From assembly GCF_020921035.1 (NCBI RefSeq), contig NC_063151.1, positions 31,254,934-31,318,933 of the forward strand: 64,000 nucleotides of DNA, in the 5' to 3' direction. The position numbers were made by a program, and so were the translations under genes. This document shows, piece by piece, positions 1 to 14,027 of the stretch. The DNA comes from Rhodamnia argentea. Taxonomy: Eukaryota > Streptophyta > Magnoliopsida > Myrtales > Myrtaceae. The stretch's first letter is position 1. Each line of letters opens with the position of its first letter. The notes below the pieces were generated by a model. That model did not search any database, was not told the DNA's origin, and saw only the letters and a list, made by a program, of their open reading frames with translations.

Positions 1-3000
1 AAGACTTAGAGATAAGAAGGTACGTTTCTTAAAGATCTACCTTTGTAGGCAGCAAGAGCTGTCCTAACTCCATAACGATCTCTCAAATGCAGATATCTGT
101 GAGGAAGAAGGCCTTACAGAAGTTGATGGAGGTATATAGGAGTTATTGCAGCATGTGTGCTGAAGGCAACATGACCATAGTCGACCACTTCGAACGGATT
201 CCATGCAATGTCTTGATGCTTTCCTATGATAGAGATTGTAAGGAATTCAGGTATGCCTACATATACCTTCTGTTCCCCGGCGATCAAATCGACATTTGGT
301 GATGCAATTTTATTTGTGTTTTAGGTCCCAAAACATGGAGCTTCTACTTGCTGAAGATTTATTTCCTGATATTTCTTTACTGGAGAGAACAATGCATTGG
401 GTGCACATGTTTTCTTTGTTCACATCTATGCATGTAAAGGCACTGGATACTATATTGTCTCAGAAACGCAGGTAAGCAGAAGTAGTAGATGCTGCATTAG
501 GCAGAGTGAAGCATGGTTTACTAACGAAACAATTGTACTTGCAGGTTGCAGTCTGAGCTAAGAAATTTCTTGGCTCTAAGAAAGAAAGAGAAGGTGCTTT
601 GCTTGAATTCTCACATTCTATTCTTCTTTGGTTTTTGAAGTTGGAGGCAGATTGTCATGCTGACTCTTTGTCATATGTGTCTACGTTTTTCCTGGAGTCC
701 ATTATCGATTCCTGGTTTTATTTTTGCCTTGATATTCCACTGAAAGCACGATGAAGGTCAACATGCACAAATCTGTATGGAATTGAAGTAATTTGATTGT
801 AGCTCTAGGTATCTCTTTCCCGTTACTTGACATTATGTTATGCAAAAAGGATTTTTCGTAACATGAATATCTTTACTGGAGTTGACTACCTGAATGAGAA
901 TGGAAAATGATGTTCTTGTTTAGTCTTGTTTCTCTTGAAGATCGGTTATCATGTTGGAGCACTTATGAGTTAAATTGATGGTGCAGGAGACCTGTTCGGA
1001 TGAATTGGAAAAGAAAATCAAAGCATCATTTGAGAGAATGTCTGCATCATTTCTAGATCCCACCAAAGCAGAGGAGTGCTTTTACAAGCTAGACCAAATG
1101 AAGGATAATTATATTTTTAACTCGCTTGCTCAGCTGTTGGATGAAGCATCACTTATAAAAGCTCAACATGCCCGAGTGCGTTGTCATCCTTACCTTACAT
1201 CTTTTGCTGGGCTACATATTTATTCACTTTTTCATCCATCTATTTTTGCATTGCTGCCTCTTCCAAGTTGTCCAGTGATTATGAATTACTTGCCTAAAGT
1301 ATTTTACCTTCATACCACCCAATTGATTAGTTTCATTGTCAGATACAACTAGTTGACTGAACACGTGATCCGTTCTCTTTGGCATACTTAATTGAGAAAC
1401 AATGTGAGTTTGTCTTGTAAAATTTTACTATCTTTTCAGAACAAACTTCCTCTGAATCAAGGCATCAACTTCCAATAGTAATTATGAAAGTGGTGAAACA
1501 ATAAAATCCTTACTTAGGAAGGACATTGTCCAAACCCCTTAAATCTGAGTGGACCAACCTAAAAAGATTCACAGTTGTTTATTACTTGACACTGCGTAAG
1601 GAACTTGATCATTGTTCCATGAGTGACATGATTTAATTAAGAGCTTGTTGGCAGTGCTGCAGCATCTTGCTTAACTGCTTGTTGTTGTCGTGGTGTTTGT
1701 ATCACAGTTATGGCTATTAAATACATTTGAAAACAAATATTTTAAGGTATTGTCCAATCTTCAACTTTTAGATAAGTGATATTTTTGTCTGAGTAAATCC
1801 TCAAAACTATGCTCTGGAAGCACCTATAAGGTGCTTTTTAGATGCCAATTTTGGAGTGTCATGGCTTTTGAGGTGTTGCCAAATACATGAAAAGAGCCAA
1901 AACACTTGTCAAAAAGCCAAAGCTACCTCACAACACTCCTTAACATCATCCAAAGTAGATAATGACCTAGAACCAGAATAAATGATATAACTTATCCAAG
2001 GACCATTATGGTCATAAGTAGGGATTTTTGGCAGCAGCAAACCAACAGTGTTAGATACTAAAGCAAGCTTAGGTTTGAATCTAGTCTGCCTTATATTTCA
2101 GTTAATGGAAACACTCTGTATTGTTGTTCTTATCTGCTCACTTTCTTTCAGGAAAATTTCATGAAAAAGATCAGGGATAGACATCCACATGTCGATTTTT
2201 TGCGTTTACTAAGTGCCAAGTGCATCTTCAACATATTCAGCTCAGAACATGTGCAGAACATACTGAATTATCTTTCCAGTGGGAAATTTGGAGGCAGACA
2301 CTTGGAGGTTTCTTCAATCAAACTACTTATGGTAAGAATATGGTGCTATTCCTTTTTGGGAGCATGGCAAAGCAATAGGTACCCTTTGATAATGCGAGAT
2401 TGAACTACTAACCCAAAACTCTTGTAGATGAGCAGCAGATGATATATTGTCAATCTGAAGGGTTTACCGTGCAATCAAAGACTCAAAAGAAATAATAGTT
2501 ACAAAAAGAAGTCTTTGAAAAAAAATTATGACCCAAAAAAAAAAAAAGTTTAAAAATTGAATCTTCCAATTGGCAGAGGAGGAACAGATGATGGACCTCC
2601 GTTGTCAAGGAAATCTAATTCTTCAGGGATTTTCTGTTTGTGGACTGGGGGGAGGGGGGTTAAGGGTATTCGACATTTTCTACCTTTGTTGGAGCAATAG
2701 GATTGAGAGAAAATCTCTTGCATGCCCTTCTGTCATTCATCTGGTTTTATTCGTGCATTATAGTCGACATGTAGTAGAAATCAGGTCTTTTAACTGGATA
2801 AAGTATCTCAAAACCCACGGTATCATATAAAGGGATCAAGTTAAGAGGGATTAGCTTGAGCTTAATTCAACTGCTTGTTAGAATAATCAATGCAAGCAGC
2901 AGAAAGTTTACTCTGGAGCTGCAAGCTTGTTGTCTTGGGGTTACATTGTGATTAGTGAATGCTTCTTCTCTCGTACTGAAAATTTCAAGATGAGTTTGTG

Positions 3001-6000
3001 GAAATAATCGCATCGAAGAAATATTTTCCTTCTATTCTCTAGTAGTCTAAATATGAGCTCTAAGTGCATCCTTGATGCAAATGCAGTTAATTAGAAATTC
3101 TCTTTTTCTTGATGCAATTCATTGACTATGTGGATGGATTAGAAGACACTCTGCACTGAAGCCTGTATATTAAGTTGAATCCTTACGATGTTTAGTCTTT
3201 TATTAAAATTGGGCAGGCTATTGTTCGTTACTGGCCCTCCCTCCTCAAAGGTTCAGAAGTGAAGCTCTGTTACTTATTAGAGAGGAATGAGCCCTATCGT
3301 GATCAACTGACCGAAACCTTAGCTAAAGCAGGCAGCCACATTTTTGTCAAACTCAGGTACTTTTTGAACTCTGTGAATTCACATGTTGTACAGAATCTTT
3401 TATGGTTTAACTAATATTCGTGGCATCCTTTTATTCCCTTCTCATATTAAATACACCCTAAGGAAATTTTACAGAATGCCCATATGCTTTTTGTCATGAG
3501 TCTTTTGCTTAAAAGGAAAATAACATCTGGTTAGAGATTCTTTCATCATTTCATGCAGTGATTGGTTCAAGATCCATTAGCGGTTGGTTGTCGCTTTTAA
3601 ATTTGTAGGAGTGCAAATTATTCACTCTGTATCTCTTAATATTTCCTTTTCCATGTCAGAAATGCATTTTTTTTTTTGTTTTAGTTTGTATGAATAGATT
3701 GGGTTTCAGTAAGTGCTGCGAGATACCACTTGTTTTTACTGAGTTTCCCCTTTAAACTTTGTTCTACTAAACTTGTGAGAGGATAGTTTTAATATGTGGT
3801 TTGGCCTTTTAACGGGAGTACTAAATCTTTTCTTCACTTTGCAGTGATATTTACCCGATCTTGGAGCGGATGTGCCTTGAGGGTACTCGTGCTCAATCCA
3901 AAGTTGCTGTTTCTGCAATTGCTGCTGTCATGGGCAGTGCAGAGCAATATGTCTTTTCAGAACTGACCAAGGTAAATTTATCATCTTAAAGTGGAAGTGG
4001 TTGTGCATGGCGATGTTTGGATATAAACTTGAGTCAATGGTTCTCTTTTGGGGCCAAAGTTATGAGGGAAAGGTTCAACGGGAGATTTAGGTGACCTTTT
4101 AATTTTTCACTCAAGTCCTTGGACTGACTAAATGAAATTATATAAGTTCCTTGTCTTATCATCATTGTTCTCTCTCTTTATCCAGCAACTAGTTTAGTCC
4201 AGTCAGAGCGCTATGCTATTAAAGCAAAGAAATGTTATGGTGAATTAGCTTTTATTGATATCACTAATAATGCTTGTTTGATATGTCTCGCACACCAGAG
4301 ACTGGTGGATTCATTGCATAGTGGGAAGAATCTACCCACTGTCTTGCAATCTTTGGGATGTCTTGCACAACATTCAACTGCCACCTTTGAAGAGCTAGAT
4401 GGAGAGATTACTCCACTACTACTAGAGAAAACGTTTCAGGTACTTTGTACGAGCTGCAATATATGCTTACTCATGGTTTAGGTTGTACTAGACTATTGGG
4501 TATGATCTTTTGCCAAATCCCCATTCACTTGTATTTGCTTGGAAACTAATTTGCCTAATGGTTAATATTGTGTTTTGTAGATGAATTCGCTGGATGATTC
4601 AACTTCCGGGGAGGAAACATCAGGATGTAGCAATTCCTGCAAATTGAGGGTAATGTTGAGAGAAATTATGTATTTGTATTCAGGTGCAAATCTGATGATT
4701 TTTCTCTGTAAATGTTGGTTTCTGGTATGTCCTTATTGTTGGGTTTTGGGGATCAAAATTACGGTGCAAAATTCAAAGTGAGAAATTATCAAAGAACTTG
4801 AGATTTGCTTGAGGAAAAGCAAACAGACTTTGGCATTGCAGAGAGGGCTTTATTTAGATGTGATGCAAATGTTGAATAGCTAATATAATACAGTTGACTG
4901 AAGTTAACGGATACTAGAATCTCCGTACCCCGGTACTTAACATTGGAGTTGGGGCTCATAGTTACTGTTGCCACCACATTCTTTTCGAGCCATACATTTT
5001 CTTGTGTGTTTTATCAATACTTGACCATCAGCAACATCGAGTTTGCTGACTGAAGAGCACTATCATTCCCTCAATCCTAAAAGCAGCAATAACAGATTTA
5101 AGAGTTCATGTTGCATATGGCTGCCCCAATTCCGCTGTGCAAACAACTGATTGCAGCTCAGCTGGATCACTAGAATGATTGCTTGTAAGATGAGCAGAAT
5201 ACAGATACTCAAGTGCTAATTCTTCCTGTGAATGAAAGAGCCAACTGCAATGCCAGCCCCAAAAGTTCTGAATTAAGTACCTTAAAGGAGTAGAAGTTTA
5301 CTGTGTTAAGTCTGAGTTTCCAATTGTAGGGAGGTTTTAGTTTCCCTTAAGGAACAAGGGTCTAGCCTAGTGTTAGTCCACTCTTACACAAACATGAGGG
5401 CTTGGATTTGGTTCCTGTCTTTCCTCTTCCCACATTTACCTAGCAAAAAGAGTATGTAGCCAGATGATAGACAGCTCTATCCTCTTAAAAATTTGGCTAT
5501 AGAGTGTATGCTTCCTTGAGGGTGATTGTTTGTTAGCAGAAGGAATGGAGGTTAATACTGGCAAACTGTATACAAGAATAGAAAAGTTGCGAGCGTTAAC
5601 TTTAGGATGAGATTGCAACTTCCTTTATAGCTTTGGTCAAGAAATTACAAATGACCCTTATTCAAGACTGAACTTTTTGATTGTGCAAGGAGATGGTCCT
5701 ATAAAGGATTGCAGGAGCTGAACTATAATTTAAGTGGATTTCTGCAAAAACTTGATAGAGACACTGCCCTCGGTTCATGTGAAAGAAGATAGAGCCTTAG
5801 TGCTTACCAGTGATCGATGAGAAATAGTCTGTAGGCTATCTTCAATTCTGTTGGGGCTTTTAACGATTTAAGCTCTTGCAATTAGAAAGTGGCTTTATGG
5901 ATAAGCCCATTATGAATTTTCACTTCCTCAGAATGGTCTAAGCATACACACATTTCTCTTGCCTGGTGCAGATTTATGGCCTGAAAGCTCTTGTCAAAAG

Positions 6001-9000
6001 CTTTTTGCCTCATCATGGCAGTCAAGTGAGGAGAAATATTGACCATTTGTTGAGCTTGTTGGTAAAAATGTTGCAAGAAGGAAAAAACACTGATTCTGTC
6101 CTTTCCAGGTATTATTTATCAATAGATAATCTGTGTTTTTTATCACATGCATTATTCTTCTAGTCAATTCTGTCATTGGTTTTCCATCCACAAGTGCTAG
6201 CCAATCTGCTCTATATGAGCAGTGTTTTGACAAAATTCATATCCCAGTTACACCGGTTATGGATTTTATTTATTAATACTTTGCACTCAAAATTTGTTTT
6301 ATGTTATTCTATTTAAATTAGTCAAATGAGGTTAAACACTTAAAACGCCAAAAGAGATAGTTGGAGAATTTTCTTTTCCATTTACAATTATTTTCCTAAT
6401 TAGCTTCAGTCCCCATTTCTATGTTATTTTGCATGGGCAAGGATCCCCACAGTCCAAAGGGGCAATTCTTAGAGTTCCTTTGTTTAAGCAGCTCTTATAT
6501 TGTTTGGTGTGTCTAATTAGGGATCTTTTGAATGAAAGAAATTCAATAAGACTCCATAGTATTCCGTTAATCACCTTTTTGCTCCTTTTCGTTTTCCAAA
6601 TAAGCGATAACTTTTGTAGCAAGTGGAGAAGAACATTCTAGGGCATAGTCGTGTGTTCTTCTTGTGGTGAAAAGAAAAAGTTGCAAGGACCACAACGTAT
6701 CTTTAATGCCAATTTTGGTGAAGAAATACAAGACGAATAGATCATTAGGTGATTGTTCTTTTTGGGGGTGGGGTGTTCATTGAGAAGGACAGGTGAAACT
6801 AGTATAAACCTTATGCCAAATTCATGAGAAGCAAGAATGCATTTACCCTTGTCAATGAACGCCCCTCCCCCAAATATCAGTGCTTTCATCAAGCTTCTTT
6901 CTTTCTTGTCGAAAGCTTGTCTAGAGAACTCATTTTTTCTTATTGGTGCCTCGCTTGTTGGAGATGCAGTGGAAATGACTCTTCTCATATAAGACTGGCT
7001 GCAGCGAAATCTGTTCTTAGGCTTTCTAAGAGATGGGATTTACACATATCTCCAGAAATATTTCACTTGACAATCTTAACCGCAAAGGTACACTGCACTT
7101 GCCTTAGACCCCTTGCTTAATGCTTCAAAGAATTTCCCACATTATAACTACAGCATTGAGGACATCACTTGAACTAAATTTAAAATTGTTATAGTCCCTT
7201 TTCACATATGTTTCTACTATGTTGTTAATGATGCTATGATTTACAACACAGCACAAAGAGAATCTTCTATGTTCAAGCCATGCTTGTTTAGGCTTCAGTC
7301 GTTTACGTTACTGGAAGTTCTTGCCGGAAAATAGTACTGATTCTTATTGATATAGTTAGGACCAAGTTCTAATTGTTACTTTGTTATCATGGAAGGAACA
7401 CTTTCTGCCCCAAGATTGTGGTTACTGGCCTCTTTAGCTGTGTAATAAGATGACTTATCTTTCCATTTTGGGTGCTGGTCAAGGGTCTTCTTTTCTTGCT
7501 TTTTTTCCTTTTCTTTCCCTATTGTTAGGAAGGTTGGTTGTAATGAATGTACTTCAAGTACCTTCTCGGTGACCACTTTTGCCAGTTAAGGCTTGTTTGA
7601 CAACGATTCTGATTCTCTAATTCTGTTCGGTAACGCAAATAATTATGATCCTAAAATTTTCTGATCCGTTCCCGGGAATACTTTCGGAGCAGAAACAAGA
7701 ATCACAAAAAAGTTGATTCTTTGTTCCAAAATTACTTTTGAGAAACAAGACCAACCATCCGCCGTCGCCTGCCATTGTTCATTGCCGACCGCCGCCATCT
7801 TCGCCGATCGTCGGAGAAAACAAGAAATTAGAAAATAAAAATACTTTTTTAAAAAATAAAATATTTTTTTAAGTAATAAAACCAATAATTTTTTTATAAT
7901 AATAAAATAATTCAATTAAAAATTAATTGTTTAAAATATATATTTCAGAAAAAACAACAAATAATTTTAAAAAAATAAAAAAATAATTTTTTCTGAAAAA
8001 ATTTAAAAATTTTCTCTATTTTTGTATTGCATTCTTAACAAATTATAAGAAACAAATATTCCCTGATTTGGTTAAATATAGAAGCTTTTAAGGGGTTTAA
8101 TGTAGAAGTGTTTAAGTGCAAATTCGTGGCAAAAATTCAAGTGCAAATTGCCTATTGAGCTTATGTTTTTTCTTAAGGATCTTGCATATGTCGTTATGCT
8201 CCACGAAATAAATAGACTAATTATGGATTATGCATGATCTGTATTCATTTTATTAGTGATGCTATATAGGTTGATTTTATAGTGACAAGACGTAATTATT
8301 TGACTTAAATGAAAAAAATTGGGAAGAGAAATCGTTCCTGAGAATAGAAATTCTGAGCAGTTACCAAATGCATTTTTGTTCCAGGAATAGAAATTTTGTG
8401 CAATTACTAAATGCGTTTTGATTCTCTAAAACTCGTCTAAGAATAGAATAAAAAAAACCAATTCTAATCAAAATTGCTTTTTAGGATCGGAATCGTTACC
8501 AAACACACCCTAAAGCTATTATCCGTCTACAATTTTCTGCGTTTTGTCCCTATAGGGATATATTTGGGCATTGGACAAATCAATAGCTTATCTTCGTACT
8601 CTTTTCAGTTATCAGGAATTTTCAAGTGTGAGTTTTTGCGTATACTTGTGTACACAGCTGCTTCCTACTCTTACGTGACTCATTGTGTCCTTCTCTGACA
8701 TCATTGCTGTAGGCTTACCTGCTTTAGTGATTTTCCTCTCATCTTACAGTTCATTTGTTCATATTTAATGTGCGTACTTTTGTTCAGGATCCTTCTTCCT
8801 TGGTCAGGAGAATATTCATAGATAAAACACGTAAACTACTAAGGGAGCGCGTTATTCCAAGTAGATATGCATGTGCTTTTGCGTTGGCCACTTCCGATTG
8901 TGTCACAGATATAAAAGATGATGTATGTTTTTATCCTTATCCATCATTCTCCTTTACTCCCTTTGGTTTGACTTTACATCTGCCAACTTCTCTCTGTTGA

Positions 9001-11267
9001 CATTGTTCCTTCAGTCTTTGAAGTATATGGGAGAGTTTGTTAAGGACCATGCCAGGGAAGCTTGTGGTCACCAGACATCTTCTGTGCGAGGATGTTCAAT
9101 CACTGGTTTGCCAGTTTACATATTGGTATTCTTGATTCATGTTCTTGCGCATGACGAGGATTTCCCTCCTGAAAAATATCAGGATGAACACATATTCTGT
9201 CACTTTTGCAGGTAGATTCAAGAGCGAATGAACTTTAGTGCTCTGTAGATTGCTAATTATACTATATCGATGTTGTAATATGACAAGGCTTGGATAATTT
9301 TCCTTTGCAGCCCTCTTTTTCACCTCATACAGGCTTTAGTAAACCCGGAGAATTTCAATGGTGATTTGGTTCTCATTGCTGACACTTTCTCGCAATTGTT
9401 TAGTATATTTAAAGGGATTAGAAAAGCTGAGGATGCTGTTGATGCTCATAAATCTCCTGTACGTGATTCAATCTCATCCCTAGTGCTTATGCTTGCGACT
9501 TTCTATCATATTATGTAGTTTTTCCGATGCAGAGACTGCACATTCTGTCAGACATTGGAAGTGCCTTTACAAGTTCGTTAAACCAGGGCAGTATCTCCTC
9601 ATCATGTTCCCCTGGGGTTGTTTTACTGCCATCGTCAATTTATACCGTAAGTCTCCCAGTGAAATAATGGCAGAAGCAGGTCCCCCATAAGTTCATACTT
9701 AGGCTGCATAAGAATTTAATCATTTCTTATAGGCTAATACAAAGGGTATTACTCGCTATGCTATCGAAGAAGGACTTGTTGAGAAGATCATTGAGCTTTT
9801 CAAGAATAACATCTCCAAGGTACATACTGCAGAGAGCATTAGCATTTATGGGATTAGGGATTGTTACATGAATGTTTTTCTGGTTGATTTGTTCACTTTT
9901 CAGGTTGCTAGCAGTCTTGCTAAATATGGTAGGTCTGTTGAGCATCATGAACAACCAGAAAACACGAAGTCCAAAAGATTGAGGAATGTGTCGCATGAGC
10001 AAGCCAATTCCCTGACTACTAGAAACTCAGTAACTCGAAAAGATACTGCTAGCAAGATGAGTGCGGGAATGAAACGAAAGCATGCTGCCTCTCCAGATGT
10101 GGATTCTGATTTGTTGGGCAAGGAGTTTCCACCAATTGTTGAGCACGGAAATGATGGATTCGAACCTACTATGGACAAAGAACAGCTTTTGTCTTCTTGT
10201 GATTCTGTAGATAAAGTTACAACATTGACGGAGAAACGAGCGAAGAGTGGGAAGACAAGTAGAAATGGTACTTCTTTGAAAGAGAATACTGAGGCAGGTA
10301 GTAGCGTTACCACTGATTCTAATGCATCTTACAGGGCCAAGCTTCGTGATCCATCCCGCTTGAAGGTTGAACGTACCTTACCTTAGAGTAGATTTACTTT
10401 TGTCTCCTAATTTCACTGTTCTAGAAGCCTTACAATTGTTCCACACAGGAAACTTGTCGTAATAAAGAGGTGCAAGTTCTGCAGCAAATCAAATTGTTTT
10501 CTATAGTTGATGAATGGTGAGGATCTCTGGATAGATGATGTTTTTTGTTTTCATGTGTAATAAATGTTAATGGTGTTCCAGCTCCGATTCACGCATTGTG
10601 GATGGTTTTTCCTCTGAAAGCAACGATCACAAGGTGAAACTTTTCAGGTCAGGACCACTACACATAAAGTAATTTTATGTAAGTGGTGAATTATGTGCAG
10701 AATCTGTAACCAATAGGCATCGATTCCCTTTACCTTTAAGTTTCGGTTTTGAATTGCAAATTTATTCTTTTTGTTTGCTGATATATTTCATGTTCTTGTT
10801 TTCGTTCTCATGGAGAATAGGTCCATGGCTTCTGGCAGCATTGTATCATTATATCTGTTTTGTTTTCTGTGAAAACTTTTTGCTGTTTATGGATACTAGA
10901 AAATGTTATTTCAGTGATGAGTAATGATTAGATTCTGTAACTCGTTTGATTGAGGACAGTAAAAGTTATGTTCATAAAGAAGATTGACTTATCTGTGGAA
11001 TAAAACTTCAGGGAATCTTTCACCATACTTATTGCTGGTTTAAATACTACAGAGGAGGGTATCCATATTTTGAATAGTCAAATGTGCTTACTATTGGATG
11101 CATGAAAAAGGATAGTCCAAAAGAACATTCTGTTTATCTTCCTGAGATGTATGTTATAGCAATTCTGTTTATCTTCCTGAGATGTAACATGGTGTATTCA
11201 TTGACCGTATGTAGATCGGGAAATGTTGGATTGCAGTGAGGAGGATGAAATAATGTGCTTGGAGTGA
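1..11267 (+). CDS. PDS5: PDS5-like sister chromatid cohesion protein, C-terminal ~926 residues (5' end outside window)
   Basis: HEAT/ARM-repeat cofactor that binds the cohesin ring in the nucleus and controls its stability and release. Exons read: 1-19, 93-250, 325-471, 545-593, 987-1175, 2152-2331, 3217-3356, 3845-3971, 4299-4439, 4581-4649, 5972-6108, 6970-7087, 8788-8922, 9015-9211, 9311-9458, 9533-9646, 9733-9819, 9904-10365, 10449-10516, 10582-10647, 11237-11267; every junction is GT-AG and the frame stays open to TGA at 11265. Family-diagnostic stretches include [47 protein letters not shown] and [14 protein letters not shown]. The last large exon codes a charged tail with KRLR and KRK clusters, likely nuclear-localisation signals. 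No Tudor domain follows, unlike some plant PDS5 paralogues; by memory this best fits the Arabidopsis At1g77600 (PDS5B) type. The last three small exons are the least certain. Confidence 0.9.
7590..8510. mobile_element. PIF/Harbinger-like MITE in PDS5 intron 12
   Basis: A 921-bp AT-rich element in the intron between the 6970-7087 and 8788-8922 exons. The left end reads GGCTTGTTTGACAACGATTC and the reverse complement of the right end reads GGGTGTGTTTGGTAACGATTC-like sequence, an imperfect terminal inverted repeat. TAA flanks both ends (7587-7589 and 8511-8513), the 3-bp TWA target duplication of PIF/Harbinger elements. No transposase frame is visible. The middle (7740-7820) holds a short GC-rich GCCG-type patch inside otherwise A/T-rich sequence. 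Confidence 0.75.
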
Positions 11268-12850
11268 ACCTGGAGATAATCAAGCGTTGGGCGGGTAAGT
11301 TTTAGCCACAGTGCCTTTAGATTTATAAGCTGTACTAGCTGTTTTCAGTGTAGTTAAATTTATTATCTCTTGTGCGGGGAACTTATCAAGGTAGAAAATG
11401 CAGATATGTTATCATTTGAAAAGCTGAAAGATCTTTGCTGACTCAACAAATTTTTACTGTTTTCTTATGTCCTTTTATGCCCTTCAAATATCTTTTTCTG
11501 GGCTCGTTCCTAATATTCTTTCTCCCTAAACACCATGATTAAGGTTTTTAAAACCTGTCAAGCCATACTTAACTGCTCGGTGTTATTAAGGGATTAATTA
11601 ATTTAGTTGGACAGAGAGAGATTAGTTGTTGCATTTCTCATTTTTCGGCATGCCTTCCTGCTAGACTGCTATAGATGTCATCATAGTCTGTTGTTAACAT
11701 TCCATAATGCACCCTCTCACTTGCGACGGCACCTCTTCATCTAATTAGCTTATGCCCAGACAAGTAGGTACTGTCATACAAATCCAGAAACTATGTAAGT
11801 TACAGTTCTCAGATTTCTTTTCAAGATATAATTAATATAAGAACCAGGAAACTCTTATTCTGAGTTTCAGCAACACAGGTGGAGTGGTACTTAAGTTTTG
11901 ATTGGCAACTTACCGCTTGAAATATGTGGTTCAGTCAAGTTTTGACCTGAGATTGGAGAGACTCTTGATGGAGTAGAACTGATGATAAAAAGGTGGCAGT
12001 AAAATAAAGGGCAAAAGCCACCAAAATCCCCAAAGTATTCTCATTACGACACATTTACCCTGAACTTTTTTTGTGACATCAAAAATCTCAAACTTATTTG
12101 TACCTGTGTGACACATTTACCCTCCGTGAAGGTTCCTTCAGTTAGCACCATTAAAAATCTGTCTATGTGGACGCCAGAAAGTAAGCGGTGTGGACATGGT
12201 GCCCACGTGACTTAAGTGAAATAAAAACGACGTTTTGTCTGAAAAATCAGCTGATGGAAACTTGACGGAGGGTAAACGTGTCACATGAGCACAAGTTTGG
12301 GATTTTTTATGTCACAAGGAAAAGTTTAGGGTAAAGGCATCACAATGGGTATGGTTGGGGATTTTTTGTGTCATAAAAAAAAGTTCAGAATAAAAATGTC
12401 CCGCTAGGCATAGTTTGGGTTTTTGGTGGCTTTTTTCCTGAAATAAAAGGTGGCTGCAGTAGTTTATTTGTTGCTGTGGATTCTCTCCTTTCTAAACTGT
12501 GAAAGGTGCATAGTTTAACTTCTACATGTGGGAAGGAAATTCCGACTTTTTGGACAATTTGCAGCATCATACAATTACTTATGTCTGATATTGCATCTTA
12601 AACTTTTATATGCCCACTTCAGGCAGCAGAACTCAAAGAGGCAGAAGTTTGGGGCATCATGTGAACTCCCAGATGATAAGGAAATGGCTCTCGCCCTCTA
12701 ATGCTATAGGCATAGCAGTTAACAAGATTGTTTGGCAAGGGCCATCCTGGTAAATGTTCGCGGTTCCATTAAACATTTTGGTGCTTGTACAGCGTCTTAT
12801 AATGTCCAGGTTAAATGTTATATGTAATGCTTAGGTTGAGATTGACTGTG
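11268..12850 (+). other. Probable PDS5 3' untranslated region with an intron
   Basis: After the PDS5 stop no coding sequence is seen. A good donor (GGCGGGTAAGTT, near 11292) and an acceptor (CACTTCAG near 12624) could splice a 3' UTR intron of ~1.3 kb that contains a long-inverted-repeat element. The end of the transcript is not defined by a clear signal. This is inference from splice consensus only. Confidence 0.35.
12001..12445. mobile_element. Long-inverted-repeat (Mutator/foldback-like) element
   Basis: Two arms of well over 100 bp are imperfect inverted repeats. The left arm starts GGGCAAAAGCCACCAAAATC and contains GACACATTTACCCTGAACTT and CATTTACCCTCCGT. The right arm, reversed, gives AAAAAGCCACCAAAAACCCA, ACAAAAAATCCCCAACC and CGTTTACCCTCCGTCAAG. 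A spacer of less than 100 bp (about 12160-12240) lies between the arms. The flanks share AAAGGTGGC...CAGTA (near 11989 and 12446), which may be a degraded target duplication. No coding capacity. Confidence 0.65.
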
Positions 12851-13623
12851 TACTGGCTATATGTGTTTGGATCTGATTTATTTGAAAGTCAAACTAACCA
12901 GAAGTTAGATCTCACAAGGTGCTTGAAGGATGTAATTACAGGAAGTGAGTCTTGAATCTCTCTTGATTATTTGCAAAACCACCCTGTCTACAATTACCAG
13001 TCGAGCAGAACATCAGAAGCATTTGTAGCTCTTGAGTTCCTTTTTGAGAGTTCATTGGCTGCTTGGTTCCTTATTCCTCTTTTCGTAGAGGATTTCCATG
13101 AAGGATGTCCGATCTATGGCTACTTTATCCAGTTCAATATATGAACCAATCGGTGTGCCTAACTTTTGAAGATGGCTTGCCAACATCTTTGCTTTGTTCA
13201 GCTGAAGTTCAATGTGGAAGATTCATTTTCCTACATAAGCCTCTATTTTTGCGTGTTTAGTAATTTTCTAGCTAGTAACTTTTCACCGAAGAGTTACTAA
13301 ATATCTTGGAGAATTACTTGTCAATTGGCTGAACCAGTTGCCTCTCTTTGTATAGTTAGATGATTCAGCGGTGGATGTGACCTCGTTAAAGATTGAAGCT
13401 GAACAACCGAAATTCGATACAGATGTATAACGTCTGCTCACTTAGATACATGTGGCAAAATGTTGTCAAGGACCCTTGTTTTGACTTATATTAAATGGAT
13501 CGAATGGCGTACGGGTCACTAAAAGTTTTAACAAGATGTTGGGCTAGGCTTATAATGCTAAAGTCCATAAAAACAAAGAATGGGATTCCATCGGTCTAAG
13601 ATAAATTCTTTTTGAACACCTTA
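12446..13623. other. Intergenic sequence, no gene seen
   Basis: Past the possible end of PDS5 transcription this stretch has no open frame with family resemblance and no clear repeat. It separates PDS5 from the first MITE of the PDS5-SGT spacer. Confidence 0.4.
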
Positions 13624-14024
13624 GGGGTGCATGAAATCCATCCAGAAATAAAATTTTTGTTCCAAACCTATTTTTGGAATAAAAACTTGTTTGGTAATGT
13701 AATTCTATCTTTTTATTTCTGAAATAAAAAGTTGTTTTAGAAATAGATTTGAAGAAGAAATGAGAAACAATAATTTTTTACTTTTTCGAGAAACAGAAAT
13801 AAGAATCTCACTTTTTCTCAAACACCCGCTGCCGCCAACCCCAGGTCTCCGGCCGTTGCCACCACCCCCTGTTGTCGACGACCCGACACATTTTTCAGAA
13901 GTAGAAATTTTATGTTGTTATCAAATACATCTTTTTGCTCAGAAACATATCTAGAAACAGAAATAGAAAAAACTGTTTCTATCCGGAAATCTATTTATGA
14001 AACAGAATGGTTATCATTCATCCC
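13624..14024. mobile_element. PIF/Harbinger-like MITE (401 bp)
   Basis: Left end GGGGTGCATGAAATCCATCC; reversed right end GGGATGAATGATAACCATTC. TTA flanks both sides (13621-13623 and 14025-14027). The interior repeats AGAAATAGAAA-type motifs and carries a GC-rich patch (CCGGCCGTTGCCACC area near 13850), the same architecture as the larger element at 20411-21220, so the two are probably one family. No transposase. Confidence 0.75.
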
Positions 14025-14027
14025 TTA

